Assembly (NCBI GenBank): GCA_039802205.1
Contig: JBDRWD010000010.1
Span: 1 to 62,902, forward strand
DNA: 62,902 bases
DNA from: a candidate division WOR-3 bacterium
Lineage (GTDB): Bacteria; Hydrothermota; Tepidihabitantia; SM23-42; JAOAFX01
Reading direction: 5' to 3'
Part shown: one piece after another, positions 8,969 to 18,190 of the stretch
How positions within the stretch are numbered: the stretch's first letter is position 1
How the letters are laid out: each line of letters opens with the position of its first letter
Position numbers and translations under genes: made by a program
The notes under the pieces: model-generated
Database searches by the model: none
What the model saw: only the letters and a program-made list of their open reading frames with translations
Told to the model about the DNA's origin: nothing

Positions 8969-10125
8969 ATGTAGTATTTGCTGCTGATTATATAGCTCCG
9001 AGCCCGGGTGCATTCATCGCGAGTTTAAAATACTTGGGCAAACACTTGGTCAACGAAGGTAACCGAGTTGCCTTTCTTTTCAGCGAACCCCGCAGTTATT
9101 TAAAGCAACTGAGAAGGTATGGTCCGGTTTATCTGTGTAAAAAAACGGCGAATCGTAAATTTAGCATGGATGCGCTCATGAAAATGAAGCAGGCAGTAAT
9201 GGAAATCAGGGCAGATATTGTCCATATCCAGTTTGTGGGTCTTGCTTACCTGCTGGCAGCGATAATTCTCAAGCCCTTCTTCCGTTACCGACTGATAGTC
9301 CACTGGCGGTGTATCCCGGAGGGAGCGATAAGAAATGATCTCTACCATAACTTCACGCCGTTTTTGTATAAAATTTTCAGCGCCATTTTTATTGATGCCC
9401 ATATCGCAATCAGCGAAACAATAAAAGAAATTTTGATCCGGAAGAATTTTGCATCCCCGGCTCAGGTTCAGGTTATATACAATGGTGTCGATCCGGCTGA
9501 ATTCTCAAATTCCAATGAGGGGAAAGCACAGGTTCTGATTGAACAATTAACCGGCAAAAGATTATCTTCCCGATTTGTTGTGGGTATGATCGCTGATTAC
9601 TCAGTGGAAAAAGATCACGAGACCTTTATAAAGGCAGCCGATTCGGTGCGAAAAAAGCATCCTAATGCAATCTTTCTCATCATCGGTTCGGAAAGGAAAT
9701 ATTTTGGGATTGGTATGAAGGAAAGATTAGTGAAAATGATCGAATCCTGTGATCTCCAGGAAAATGTAATCCTTCTGGATAACCTTCCCTACGCCACCAG
9801 AGTAATCCCCAGTTTTGATGTCGGAGTATTATGTTCACACTATGAAGGCTTCGGGAATGTTCTGGTTGAATATATGATGGCGGGTAAACCGGTGATCGGA
9901 ACCCACGCCGGAGGTATCGCCGAGATAATCGAGGATGGGGTTACTGGCTTTTTAATCGCCCCGCGCGATTATGAGGGGCTTGCGGAGAAAATAATATACC
10001 TCTTAGGGGATTCTGAATTGAGGGAGAGAATGGGGAAGAATGCCCAAAGGGTAGCAGAGGCAAGGTTTTCGCTATCGCAGTGGGCGGAGAAGATACGCGC
10101 CCTTTATCGCTCTCTTTTGATTTAG
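8965..10125 (+). CDS. Family 4 glycosyltransferase, copy 2 of a tandem pair
   Basis: Tandem paralog of the preceding gene, starting with GTG that overlaps its stop (GTGA). It keeps AADYIAPSPGAFI at the N-terminus, EGFGNVLVEYMMAGKPVIG as the donor-binding E-x7-E motif, and GVTGFLIAPRDYEG. The two copies differ mainly in the acceptor-side N-terminal half, for example YRNPPVSLLKG against HWRCIPEGAIR. This fits duplication followed by acceptor specialisation: two successive similar linkages in the repeat unit (inference). Confidence 0.87.
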   Translation: MNVVFAADYIAPSPGAFIASLKYLGKHLVNEGNRVAFLFSEPRSYLKQLRRYGPVYLCKKTANRKFSMDALMKMKQAVMEIRADIVHIQFVGLAYLLAAIILKPFFRYRLIVHWRCIPEGAIRNDLYHNFTPFLYKIFSAIFIDAHIAISETIKEILIRKNFASPAQVQVIYNGVDPAEFSNSNEGKAQVLIEQLTGKRLSSRFVVGMIADYSVEKDHETFIKAADSVRKKHPNAIFLIIGSERKYFGIGMKERLVKMIESCDLQENVILLDNLPYATRVIPSFDVGVLCSHYEGFGNVLVEYMMAGKPVIGTHAGGIAEIIEDGVTGFLIAPRDYEGLAEKIIYLLGDSELRERMGKNAQRVAEARFSLSQWAEKIRALYRSLLI

Positions 10126-10129
10126 TGCA

Positions 10130-11836
10130 ATGGAGTTGCGCGGCATGCTAATTTATTGTGGCAAGTCGATTGATAGGAGCAAATTGAATCCTTCGGTTGA
10201 GAAAGAAGCCCCTTACCTTGAACGGTACTTTTCTGTCTTTGTTTCCGGGCGGGAAGATATACGCGTGCTTGAGAATTCAAACGCTGCGCTCATCCTCAGC
10301 ACCGGTCATATCGTAAAAATCAAGAGAGACCTGCTTTCATCGTTGTCCGGTTCGGAGATCAAACATCTTTTGAATGAGTTGGCAGGATATTTTTCCCTTT
10401 TTATCTGGAATAAAAACCATAAACGGGCAATGATTGCCAGTGATAAATTGGGGTTGAATCCGCTGTATTACACAGTTACCCCCGATAATGCATTGATATT
10501 TTCAACCGCACTCGAAAATTTTTTGGCTTTGCCTGATTTCCCCATTAGCCTCGATAAGACTGCCCTCAGGCAATTTGCGGATTTCAATTATCTGCTGGGG
10601 GAGAGGACTTTTATTAAAAATGTCTTCCGTTTCCGACCGGGCACCCTGATGGTCTGGGATGAAAAAGAATTGAGAAAAGAGAACTACTGGGATGCCGCGG
10701 AGTTTTTTTCGGGAACGATGCTTACCGAGAAAGAATTCTTTAATAAATTCCCGGTGGTGATGCGGGAAGTGATAGGAGAATGGGTTGAAGGTAAGAAGAG
10801 AGTCGGGATACTCCTTTCCGGGGGCTATGACTCGAGGGCAATCCTCGCCTGCCTTTATGATCTGGGGGTTCAGGGGTATGCTTATACCTGGGACAATCCA
10901 GCAATCGAGGAGACCGATATTGTCCGAAGACTCGCCCGTGCGGCTGGTTTCAAATTGAGATTTTTGCCCTTTTATCCTCAAGAAAGGGATACGGCAGATC
11001 TCATCGCTGAAGTAGGAAGATTGACCGATTTTGCTTTCCCCTTTTTCCACATCGGCCGTTATAATGCGATAAAACAGATTGCGGATGAGGTGGACATAAT
11101 CTTCTCCGGTCAGGGTGAATTGATAAGGATTACCCCGGTGCCCAATGATTACATATCCCCTGTGACCCTGAGTCATATCTATGGTAAAGGAGATGATCAT
11201 GTCCAGCACTTTTTTAATATTGATACTACGGATAAAATTTTCGATGATTTTCCCTATCAACACTTTAAACCGGTTGAGCAGTTGACCTGTTTTTTATTGT
11301 ATAATGCCTATCGCGATGACTATGGCATACTCAATTACGGCGAGAGCCAGATAATTCCTGTGGCAATGCCATATTTCGATGGTCGAATAATTGAATTATT
11401 ACTGAAGAGCCCGTTTTCAATCGCGCGACTGAATTCCTGGAAAAGGAATTTCCTCTTTACCTTAAAAAGTCGTAAGATTTATTATCATATCGTCAAACAG
11501 ATGGCGCCGCATCTACTCGACATTCCCCTTGACCGCGGTTATCCCCAGAAATTTGACCGTAGCTACCTGAATTCAATCTTTAGTAATCTCGGAATTCTAA
11601 AAATTGCTGTAAATCCCAGACGAAACCGGAAAGAGACTCCTCCCTGGATGAAATATGTTTATAGCCTATTATCAGAAAACCGGACACTGGAGAGGGATTT
11701 TTACAATCGCGAAAAAATCAAAAAGTCTTTAAAAAAATTCCCCTGCTGGTCACCGGTGGAAAGTTATGAATTGGAAAAGGTGGCAAGATTTGAACTCTTC
11801 TACCGCCATTTTTTGGACCGGATTGGAACACGATGA
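10130..11836 (+). CDS. Asparagine-synthetase-like amidotransferase, N-terminal Cys missing
   Basis: The C-terminal half is an ATP-pyrophosphatase domain with the PP-loop GILLSGGYDSRAILA near residue 225; the N-terminal half resembles class II glutamine amidotransferases. Active AsnB enzymes need Cys2, but here neither ATG 10130 (MELRGM) nor ATG 10145 (MLIYCG) puts Cys at position 2. The glutaminase site is therefore probably dead, or ammonia comes from elsewhere. Similar amidotransferases occur in exosortase-associated EPS loci and modify glycan components. ATG 10145 has GGAG nine bases upstream and may be the true start. Four bases separate it from the upstream GT and its stop overlaps the next gene. 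Confidence 0.8.
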   Translation: MELRGMLIYCGKSIDRSKLNPSVEKEAPYLERYFSVFVSGREDIRVLENSNAALILSTGHIVKIKRDLLSSLSGSEIKHLLNELAGYFSLFIWNKNHKRAMIASDKLGLNPLYYTVTPDNALIFSTALENFLALPDFPISLDKTALRQFADFNYLLGERTFIKNVFRFRPGTLMVWDEKELRKENYWDAAEFFSGTMLTEKEFFNKFPVVMREVIGEWVEGKKRVGILLSGGYDSRAILACLYDLGVQGYAYTWDNPAIEETDIVRRLARAAGFKLRFLPFYPQERDTADLIAEVGRLTDFAFPFFHIGRYNAIKQIADEVDIIFSGQGELIRITPVPNDYISPVTLSHIYGKGDDHVQHFFNIDTTDKIFDDFPYQHFKPVEQLTCFLLYNAYRDDYGILNYGESQIIPVAMPYFDGRIIELLLKSPFSIARLNSWKRNFLFTLKSRKIYYHIVKQMAPHLLDIPLDRGYPQKFDRSYLNSIFSNLGILKIAVNPRRNRKETPPWMKYVYSLLSENRTLERDFYNREKIKKSLKKFPCWSPVESYELEKVARFELFYRHFLDRIGTR

Positions 11837-13011
11837 GAAAAAAGCCAAAAGTTTGTTTAATTCGGCAATACTATTTTCCTCAAGAGGTCCACCTGCGCCG
11901 TGATGTAAAGGCATTGATGGAAGGTGGTTTTGAAGTTGATGTAATATGTGCCCGTGATAGCGGTGAGAAATTATTCGAAAACTGGAATGGCGTAAATATC
12001 TACCGGATACCGATATGCCATCGCCGGAAGGGAATGTTGAGATATATCTATGAATATCTCTACTTCTTTATCCACGCAACCGTCCTCCTCACCCGTTTAT
12101 TCTTTCGCAAAAGATATGAATGCATTGAGGTTGATACGATGCCTGATTTTCTGGTATTTGCTGCCTTCGTTCCTAAGTTATTCAGACGGAAGATCATCCT
12201 TTATCTTTTTGAAAATATGCCGATGCTTTTTGCTGATAAATACAAACTTGGACCCGGGCACCCGCTGATACGATTTCTAAAAATGATTGAATTGATGAGT
12301 GTCAAGTTTGCCGACCAGTTGATTATCACACATAAAAGAAGGGAGAAGATTTTTAAAAAGAGCATCATAATATTAAATGTGCCGGATGAAGAAATGTTTC
12401 TATCGGGAGTCAGTGTAATGAGCGATCAAATGATTCACCGGAGCGATTTATATAACGCAAAAGAGGTGGTAAATATCGTCACCCATTCAACCCTTACCGA
12501 GATCTATGGGATTCAGAATCTTCTGAGGGCCATCGCTTGCTTAAAGGATAATTATCCCAGAATAAGGTGTGAGATAATCGGGACGGGTGAGTATCAAAGG
12601 GATTTAATAGAACTTGCCCAATCATTATGCCTTGATAATTGTGTTCAGTTTAAAGGTTTCATTCCTTTTGAAAAGATTGCGGGTGCCTTATGCGCTGCAG
12701 ACATTGGTGTCGTCTCGGTATTGTGTGATTATCTTTTGCCCAACAAATTATTTGAATACATAGCCCTGGGCATTCCCGTGATATGTAGTGCAGTAAAGGC
12801 GATTAGAGATTTTTTTGATGAGGATGAATTATGTTTTTATAATCCCCATGATTTTCGTGACCTTGCGCGGCAGATTGAATGGGTGATGTTTCACTATGAT
12901 CTTGCCCGGGAGAGGATAAATAAGGCGTATCTCAAGTATTCCAATGAGTATTGCTGGGTTAAACTCAAAGATATCTATATCAATTGCCACCATCAAAAAT
13001 TCGGGAGGTAA
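11833..13011 (+). CDS. Family 4 glycosyltransferase
   Basis: GT-B protein with the N-terminal CLIRQYYFPQEVHLRRDVKA, a Rossmann-like glycan-binding start. The C-terminal half includes VTHSTLTEIYGIQNLLRAI, VQFKGFIPFEKI and LLPNKLFEYIALGIPVI, the donor-binding E of GT4. A hydrophobic segment near residues 65-85 (YLYFFIHATVLLTRLF) suggests peripheral membrane association. It overlaps the amidotransferase by ATGA and is followed after two bases by the polymerase gene. It is unlike the tandem pair at 7793-10125. Confidence 0.85.
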   Translation: MRKKPKVCLIRQYYFPQEVHLRRDVKALMEGGFEVDVICARDSGEKLFENWNGVNIYRIPICHRRKGMLRYIYEYLYFFIHATVLLTRLFFRKRYECIEVDTMPDFLVFAAFVPKLFRRKIILYLFENMPMLFADKYKLGPGHPLIRFLKMIELMSVKFADQLIITHKRREKIFKKSIIILNVPDEEMFLSGVSVMSDQMIHRSDLYNAKEVVNIVTHSTLTEIYGIQNLLRAIACLKDNYPRIRCEIIGTGEYQRDLIELAQSLCLDNCVQFKGFIPFEKIAGALCAADIGVVSVLCDYLLPNKLFEYIALGIPVICSAVKAIRDFFDEDELCFYNPHDFRDLARQIEWVMFHYDLARERINKAYLKYSNEYCWVKLKDIYINCHHQKFGR

Positions 13012-13013
13012 TT

Positions 13014-14390
13014 ATGAATCTAACTGGCTTCTTGCAATGGGGGATAGGTTTTATTATCGTGCTATATTTATTGGTTATCCTCATCCGGAGATGGAATGAA
13101 TTACCTTTGATTCTGCTGCCCCTGGTCTGGTATTTACCGGAACAGACTTCGGAAGGTAGACTATTAGAGGACTATATGTTTATAAGATGGTTTACCATCG
13201 TCTTAATCCCGGTAATCATTCTTATTGAAATACTGAGACGCCGGCATCTTTTTAAAACCATTGTCTTAGGAAAAATTTTGCTGGTAATCCTAATCTATGT
13301 CTTTTTCTCGGTCTTTTCGGCGATGTATAACAACATTTCTTGGATTGAGACTCTTGGTTATCTTGCGGTTTACTTACGCTATCCTCTTTTCTTTATTCTT
13401 CTGATCAACATTGATTGGGAGGAAAAGACAACTCAGAAATTTGTAATTCTATTTTTGGTTTTAATATTCCTGCAATTCCCCGAAGTTCTCTACCGACATT
13501 ATGTTTTGGGCATAACCGGAGATGATATCTCCTGGTCGTTAGGAGCCTGGGGCACGACGAATCTTGGAATTTATAGTATCTATGCATCATGTATCATTAT
13601 TGCCCAGGGGTTACACACCGGTTTTACCGTATGGCATATAATTGGCATTGCCATATTTTTTCTGTTTGCATTGTATGGTGAGATAAAATCAATCGTCATC
13701 TGGCTTCCTCTGACTATTTTAGTAACATTTTATTTTTACCCCTTTAAGACCCGGTTGAAAAAATATTCAGTAATATTCAGCGCTCTTATTCTCGGAATCA
13801 TTTTTTTTCAAATATTTTATAAAAACTGGCAAAAACTGCATGGGCGGAACATTGCAACTATTCTGCAAACGACATATCTTACACTCGAGGGAGAAGTTGC
13901 TACTGAGACAAAATACTCAGCATATCGTCTGGGCATCTTACTACAAGTATTGGACGAGTTGAGAACTGACACGAAATCACTCTTGCTCGGTGAGGGACCG
14001 GGTTCAAGCCTTGTCGGCAATTTTTTTAGCAAACCGGGAAGAATTACCCAAGTTGTTACTGGTACCAAAGATACCCCTAACCAAATTGCATCCACACTGT
14101 TAGATGTAGGATTGGTTGGGATTATCCTTTATTACTTTATTCTGATTGGTATTGTCCTTACCGTCTGGTCAAAAATGCGGGTAAGCAACAGTCTTTGTCA
14201 GAGTAAATTATTAAAAATTCTAAAGAGTGCCTATCCAGGCATCGTTTTTTATTATTTGATCATCGGACCTCTTTATCATCCGGTCTGGCGTTTTGATGCT
14301 GCTTCTTATATTTTCTATTTTATTTCGGCGGAAATATTTCGTGCCTCAAATGCCCTTACGGGCAATCAAGCAAATGAATCTACACCATGA
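13014..14390 (+). CDS. O-antigen polymerase/ligase-like membrane protein
   Basis: About 458 residues with 10-12 predicted membrane helices. Between them is a long outer loop, roughly 270-375, containing TKDTPNQIASTLLDVGLVG, the pattern typical of the Wzy/WaaL (Wzy_C) family. It would polymerise repeat units or ligate the glycan to its acceptor. I use ATG 13014, which has GGGAGGT five bases upstream; an in-frame start at 12984 lies inside the upstream gene and has no ribosome site. The gene overlaps the FemAB-like gene by ATGA. Together with the Wzx at 4557 it indicates a Wzx/Wzy-type pathway. Confidence 0.82.
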   Translation: MNLTGFLQWGIGFIIVLYLLVILIRRWNELPLILLPLVWYLPEQTSEGRLLEDYMFIRWFTIVLIPVIILIEILRRRHLFKTIVLGKILLVILIYVFFSVFSAMYNNISWIETLGYLAVYLRYPLFFILLINIDWEEKTTQKFVILFLVLIFLQFPEVLYRHYVLGITGDDISWSLGAWGTTNLGIYSIYASCIIIAQGLHTGFTVWHIIGIAIFFLFALYGEIKSIVIWLPLTILVTFYFYPFKTRLKKYSVIFSALILGIIFFQIFYKNWQKLHGRNIATILQTTYLTLEGEVATETKYSAYRLGILLQVLDELRTDTKSLLLGEGPGSSLVGNFFSKPGRITQVVTGTKDTPNQIASTLLDVGLVGIILYYFILIGIVLTVWSKMRVSNSLCQSKLLKILKSAYPGIVFYYLIIGPLYHPVWRFDAASYIFYFISAEIFRASNALTGNQANESTP

Positions 14391-15433
14391 TTCAGGTGAT
14401 AACTCCCTCTACCGATAAGAATTGGGATGACTTTGTCCTACGAGAACCTTCCGGGACAATTTTCCACACTGCAAATTGGGCCCGGGTGATACAGCAAACT
14501 TATGGATACGAACCCTATTTTATCGCTAATGTCGAGGATGGAGAAATAACCGCGGGTATTCCTTTTTTTATACTGAAAGGAAAATTGAGAAAAAAAAGGC
14601 TGGTCAGTTTGCCCTTTACTGATGAATGTCCGCCTTTATTCACTACCGCCGCAGATCTCGAAAATGTAGTATCATCAATTATAAAAATGATGAAAAAAGG
14701 AGCAATTGGATATATCGAAATCAGAGGAGGTAATTTTGATTTTGAAAAGCAATTTGCTTTTAAGAAATATTCCTACTATAAAAAATTTCTTTTAAACCTT
14801 TCTCCAGGCTTAGATATGCTGTGGAGGAATTTTAAGCAAAAATCAGTCCGCTATCCAATAAAAAAAGCTCAACGCCATGGAGTGGAAATAATAAGAACGA
14901 TCGAATTGCATGATATGGAAATTTTTTATCGACTAAACCTCCTCACCCGTCGGAAACACGGTGTAATTCCGCAGCCTTTTAAATTTTTTAAAAATATCGT
15001 TACCGAAATTTTCAATGCTGGGTTGGGTTTTTTATTGATTGCCCGATATGGAAAAAAACCGATTGGTGCAAGTGTTTTCTTTACATTCAAAGATGTGATA
15101 TATTATAAATTCAACGCTTCGCATCCCTATTACCTTGAATATCAGCCCAATCATTTAATCTTATGGAGCGCAATTCAGTGGGGAGTAGAAAATGGCTATC
15201 GAAAACTCGATTTAGGCCGGACTGCTCCCGATAACCAAGGGTTGATGGCTTTTAAACGGCATTGGGGAGCTCAAGAAGCCGATTTACCTTATTATCACTG
15301 GCCGGAAATCGAAGGAGTCAGCGCAATAAAAGAGAGCAGCAAAAAATATCAAATCGCCAGTTCAATCTTGAAAAAACTGCCGCTCCCAGTGTTGGAATTT
15401 TCTGGAAGGATATTCTACAAATATCTTGGCTAA
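14387..15433 (+). CDS. FemAB/GNAT-like (BioF2 family) acyl- or aminoacyl-transferase
   Basis: A single 348-residue chain with two GNAT-type folds. Recognisable parts are IFHTANWARVIQQTYGYEP at the start, VRYPIKKAQRHGVEI in the middle, YYKFNASHPYYLEYQPNHLI and the late YRKLDLGRTAPDNQGL. This matches the FemAB-related proteins found in PEP-CTERM/exosortase EPS loci and CelD-like proteins, which probably acylate or aminoacylate a surface glycan. The next gene, a deacetylase, starts two bases after its stop, and that deacetylase-FemAB neighbourhood is also typical of exosortase loci. Confidence 0.8.
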   Translation: MIQVITPSTDKNWDDFVLREPSGTIFHTANWARVIQQTYGYEPYFIANVEDGEITAGIPFFILKGKLRKKRLVSLPFTDECPPLFTTAADLENVVSSIIKMMKKGAIGYIEIRGGNFDFEKQFAFKKYSYYKKFLLNLSPGLDMLWRNFKQKSVRYPIKKAQRHGVEIIRTIELHDMEIFYRLNLLTRRKHGVIPQPFKFFKNIVTEIFNAGLGFLLIARYGKKPIGASVFFTFKDVIYYKFNASHPYYLEYQPNHLILWSAIQWGVENGYRKLDLGRTAPDNQGLMAFKRHWGAQEADLPYYHWPEIEGVSAIKESSKKYQIASSILKKLPLPVLEFSGRIFYKYLG

Positions 15434-15435
15434 AA

Positions 15436-16536
15436 ATGGGTGAATTGATAAAATTTTTTAAGGTTCCCGATCAATACGAGAAATTTTTTGAACCATTTGA
15501 AAATGAATTTGAGAGATTCATTTTTGAGAGATACCGAAGGCAATATTATCATAAACGGCTGAAATTATTTTATAGCATGAAATATCTAATTCCTCGATTT
15601 ATCCAAATTTTTATAAGAAGGCTGCTGGCAAATGCCAGCAAAAATACATTTCCTGCTTGGCCAATCGAAACTTATCTGGAAGAATTTAAAAGAAAAATTC
15701 TTCAAAATTTCTCAGGTGATATTCCATTTATCTGGTTCTGGCCCAATAATAAAAATTTTGCTTTTTGCCTGACTCACGATGTCGAAACAAAAGAAGGTCT
15801 GAAAAAAATCCACAAAATTTGTGATATTGAAAAACGATTCGGCTTACGCTCTGCATGGTATTTCGTCTGCGAAAAATACCGAGTTTCAGATAATTTGATA
15901 AAAGAATTAAAAGAAGAAAAATTCGAGGTCGGCATCCATGGTCTAAAACACGATGGCAAGCTCTTCAGTTCCAAAAGTATGTTCGATAAGCGGAAAGAAA
16001 GAATAAGAGTTTATGTTGAAAAATGGAATGCTAAGGGCTTCCGCTCTCCTTCTCTATTGAGAAATGTTGAATGGATTCAGGAGTTACCGGTTGAATATGA
16101 TTCGTCTTTTCCTGATACCGATCCTTTTGGTCCGCAAGCCGGTGGATGCCTTTCCATCTTCCCTTTCTTTATTGGTAATCTGGTGGAATTACCGGTGACA
16201 TTACCTCAAGATCATACACTGTTTGAAATTCTCAAACAGAGGGATATCGGCATATGGCGTAGGAAGCTCGAGTGGATAGAGAAAATGCATGGGCTCGCTT
16301 TACTTATTGTCCATCCTGATTATTTCAATAGTCATCTTGAGAAGTGCTATTGCGAATTATTGGAGTTTGTCTTGCGCAAAGAGAATTTCTGGTATGCCAC
16401 ACCCGTAGAAATTGCCCGCTGGTGGAGGAAACGCAGTAACTGTAACTTGATACTGGATAAGACGCCCTATGTTGTGCCAGACAAGAGTGGGGTTAGTATT
16501 TCATACCTGGATAGGCTCTTAAAAATAACGGGGTAA
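15436..16536 (+). CDS. Polysaccharide deacetylase family protein, second copy
   Basis: Deacetylase motifs: FCLTHDVET at about residues 112-120, RSAWYFV, and a complete EVGIHGLKHDG (HxxxH). FRSPSL follows (motif 3 Arg), and LLIVHPDYF supplies the late His. It ends with EIARWWRKR, like the shorter deacetylase at 1995. The N-terminal ~100 residues are a basic, helical extension. ATG 15436 is used because it follows the FemAB-like stop directly; the reading frame stays open upstream to 15262 but only as overlap with that gene. It is the last gene of this run; 16537-16638 holds no gene. Confidence 0.8.
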   Translation: MGELIKFFKVPDQYEKFFEPFENEFERFIFERYRRQYYHKRLKLFYSMKYLIPRFIQIFIRRLLANASKNTFPAWPIETYLEEFKRKILQNFSGDIPFIWFWPNNKNFAFCLTHDVETKEGLKKIHKICDIEKRFGLRSAWYFVCEKYRVSDNLIKELKEEKFEVGIHGLKHDGKLFSSKSMFDKRKERIRVYVEKWNAKGFRSPSLLRNVEWIQELPVEYDSSFPDTDPFGPQAGGCLSIFPFFIGNLVELPVTLPQDHTLFEILKQRDIGIWRRKLEWIEKMHGLALLIVHPDYFNSHLEKCYCELLEFVLRKENFWYATPVEIARWWRKRSNCNLILDKTPYVVPDKSGVSISYLDRLLKITG

Positions 16537-16638
16537 GCATTACACCGCATGATAAACTAAACACAGGTTCGATTTATTAAGATTAAGATAAAAATTCACT
16601 GGAGGATTATCTTTGGGGTTTTCAATTAAATCGAATTA

Positions 16639-16666
16639 TTGACTTCACGAAAAGTTTTGATATAAT
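16639..16666 (+). promoter_or_regulatory. Promoter of the wbpB-like operon
   Basis: TTGACT at 16639-16644, 16 bases, TATAAT at 16661-16666, then 16 bases to the ATG at 16683. The leader would be about ten bases with no Shine-Dalgarno. It separates the glycosyltransferase run from the sugar-nucleotide/initiation operon. Confidence 0.75.
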
Positions 16667-16682
16667 AAATTCAGTTGCAAAA

Positions 16683-17684
16683 ATGAAGATAGCGGTCATC
16701 GGAGTTGGCTATTGGGGTCCAAACCTGGTGCGAAATTTATTGAATAATAAAGCAGTGAGCGAAGTCTATTGCTTTGATATTGATGTAAAAAGACTCCAAA
16801 ATATTAAACATCAATTCCCTACGGTGAAGCTTGTCGACAGTTATGAAGAGATTCTAAGAAATTCCAAAATTAGCGGCGTCTGTATAGCCACACCGGCTAG
16901 CACGCATTTTCCTTTAGCGCAGATGGCAATCCAACATAAAAAGCATGTGTTGGTCGAAAAGCCCTTTACCATTACTATCCCGGAGGCGGAGACACTGGTG
17001 GAACTGGCTCAAAAGAACAATGTAAAACTTTTGGTTGATCATATCTTCATGTACAACGGCGCGGTCCGGAAAATAAAAGAAATCATTGACTCTGGCGAAA
17101 TCGGTAATATTCTTTATTTTGATGCTGTGCGGGTAAATTTGGGACTTTTCCAGCACGATGTCAATGTTATCTATGACCTTGCCACTCATGATATCTCAAT
17201 AATGCTCTATCTCCTTAATAAAAAACCCAAAGCTATCTCGGCGATCGGTGTAGGGCATTATAATTCAATAGAAGATATTGCGTATTTAACCATCTTTTTT
17301 GAAGACAACTGCATTGCCCATTTCCATGTCAACTGGCTTGCACCGGTAAAGGTCCGGCGCATTTTAATTGGCGGTTCTCAGAAGATGATTGTTTACGATG
17401 ACATGGAAACGATCGAAAAGATAAAAGTATATGATAAGGGAGTGGAAATTAAGACCAAAGAAGGGATTTATAAAACTCTCATTGAGTACCGAACCGGCGA
17501 CATGTATGCTCCCAAATTCGATACGACCGAACCATTGGCACTCTTGATTAAGGAATTTGTTGAGACTATGAAAAATGGTACGGAGCCATTATCTAATGGC
17601 GCCGTAGGCCTTGAGATTGTAAAAATCCTCAATGCCGCCCAGAAATCTTTAAAAAATAATGGTTGTATCGTGGAGTTGAAATGA
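16683..17684 (+). CDS. Gfo/Idh/MocA oxidoreductase, WbpB/WlbA-like
   Basis: NAD-binding Rossmann start AVIGVGYWGPNLVRNL, then the family signature HVLVEKPFT near residue 92 and GEIGNILYFDAVR. With the acetyltransferase and aminotransferase directly downstream it matches WbpB-WbpD-WbpE of Pseudomonas. WbpB oxidises C3 of UDP-GlcNAcA on the way to UDP-2,3-diacetamido-2,3-dideoxy-glucuronate. The 6-dehydrogenase (WbpA) that makes the substrate is not in the window. First gene of its operon, behind the promoter at 16639. The family and context are clear; the exact substrate is inferred. Confidence 0.85.
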   Translation: MKIAVIGVGYWGPNLVRNLLNNKAVSEVYCFDIDVKRLQNIKHQFPTVKLVDSYEEILRNSKISGVCIATPASTHFPLAQMAIQHKKHVLVEKPFTITIPEAETLVELAQKNNVKLLVDHIFMYNGAVRKIKEIIDSGEIGNILYFDAVRVNLGLFQHDVNVIYDLATHDISIMLYLLNKKPKAISAIGVGHYNSIEDIAYLTIFFEDNCIAHFHVNWLAPVKVRRILIGGSQKMIVYDDMETIEKIKVYDKGVEIKTKEGIYKTLIEYRTGDMYAPKFDTTEPLALLIKEFVETMKNGTEPLSNGAVGLEIVKILNAAQKSLKNNGCIVELK

Positions 17685-18178
17685 AGAAGATCACCAAGAT
17701 TGATAATCATCAGATAATAAAAGATGTAAAATTAGGCGAAAATGTGAAAATATTTGGCTTTGTGAATTTGTATGGCTGTGAGATTGGTGATAACACCAAA
17801 ATTGGCGCATTTGTTGAGATTCAGAAAAATGCCAAAGTTGGCAAGAATTGTAAAATCTCCACTCATACCTTTATCTGTGAAGGGGTGACGATAGAGGATA
17901 ATGTATTCATAGGCCATAATGTTACTTTCATCAATGATAAATATCCTCGGGCAACTAATCCGGATGGTTCAATGCAAACCGATGCCGATTGGAAAGTTAT
18001 TCCAACCTTGGTTAAAAAGGGTGCTTCGATTGGTTCCAGTGCTACGATTCTTTGTGGTGTGACAATCGGGGAGAATGCCATTGTCGGTGCGGGGAGTGTG
18101 GTTACTAAAGATGTTCCCGATAATACTATCGTGGCTGGTGTTCCAGCAAAAGTAATTAGAAGGATTAATCATAAGTGA
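17681..18178 (+). CDS. Left-handed beta-helix N-acetyltransferase, WbpD-like
   Basis: Hexapeptide repeats fill the chain: IGDNTKIGAFVEIQKNAKVG, then CEGVTIEDNVFIGHNVTF and later GCTIGENAIVG-like coils, ending with VVTKDVPDNTIVAGVPAKVI. The NDKYPR loop is typical of WbpD/WlbB enzymes, which acetylate the 3-amino group of the UDP sugar using acetyl-CoA; it probably acts as a trimer. I use ATG 17681, which overlaps the previous stop (ATGA) and has GTGGAG upstream; TTG 17663 is also in frame. Confidence 0.85.
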   Translation: MKKITKIDNHQIIKDVKLGENVKIFGFVNLYGCEIGDNTKIGAFVEIQKNAKVGKNCKISTHTFICEGVTIEDNVFIGHNVTFINDKYPRATNPDGSMQTDADWKVIPTLVKKGASIGSSATILCGVTIGENAIVGAGSVVTKDVPDNTIVAGVPAKVIRRINHK

Positions 18179-18190
18179 AAGGAGGATTAA

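Noticed and set aside
10502-11263. Minus-strand open frame inside the amidotransferase gene
   Set aside because: It is a shadow of the well-supported plus-strand gene and shows no recognisable domain.
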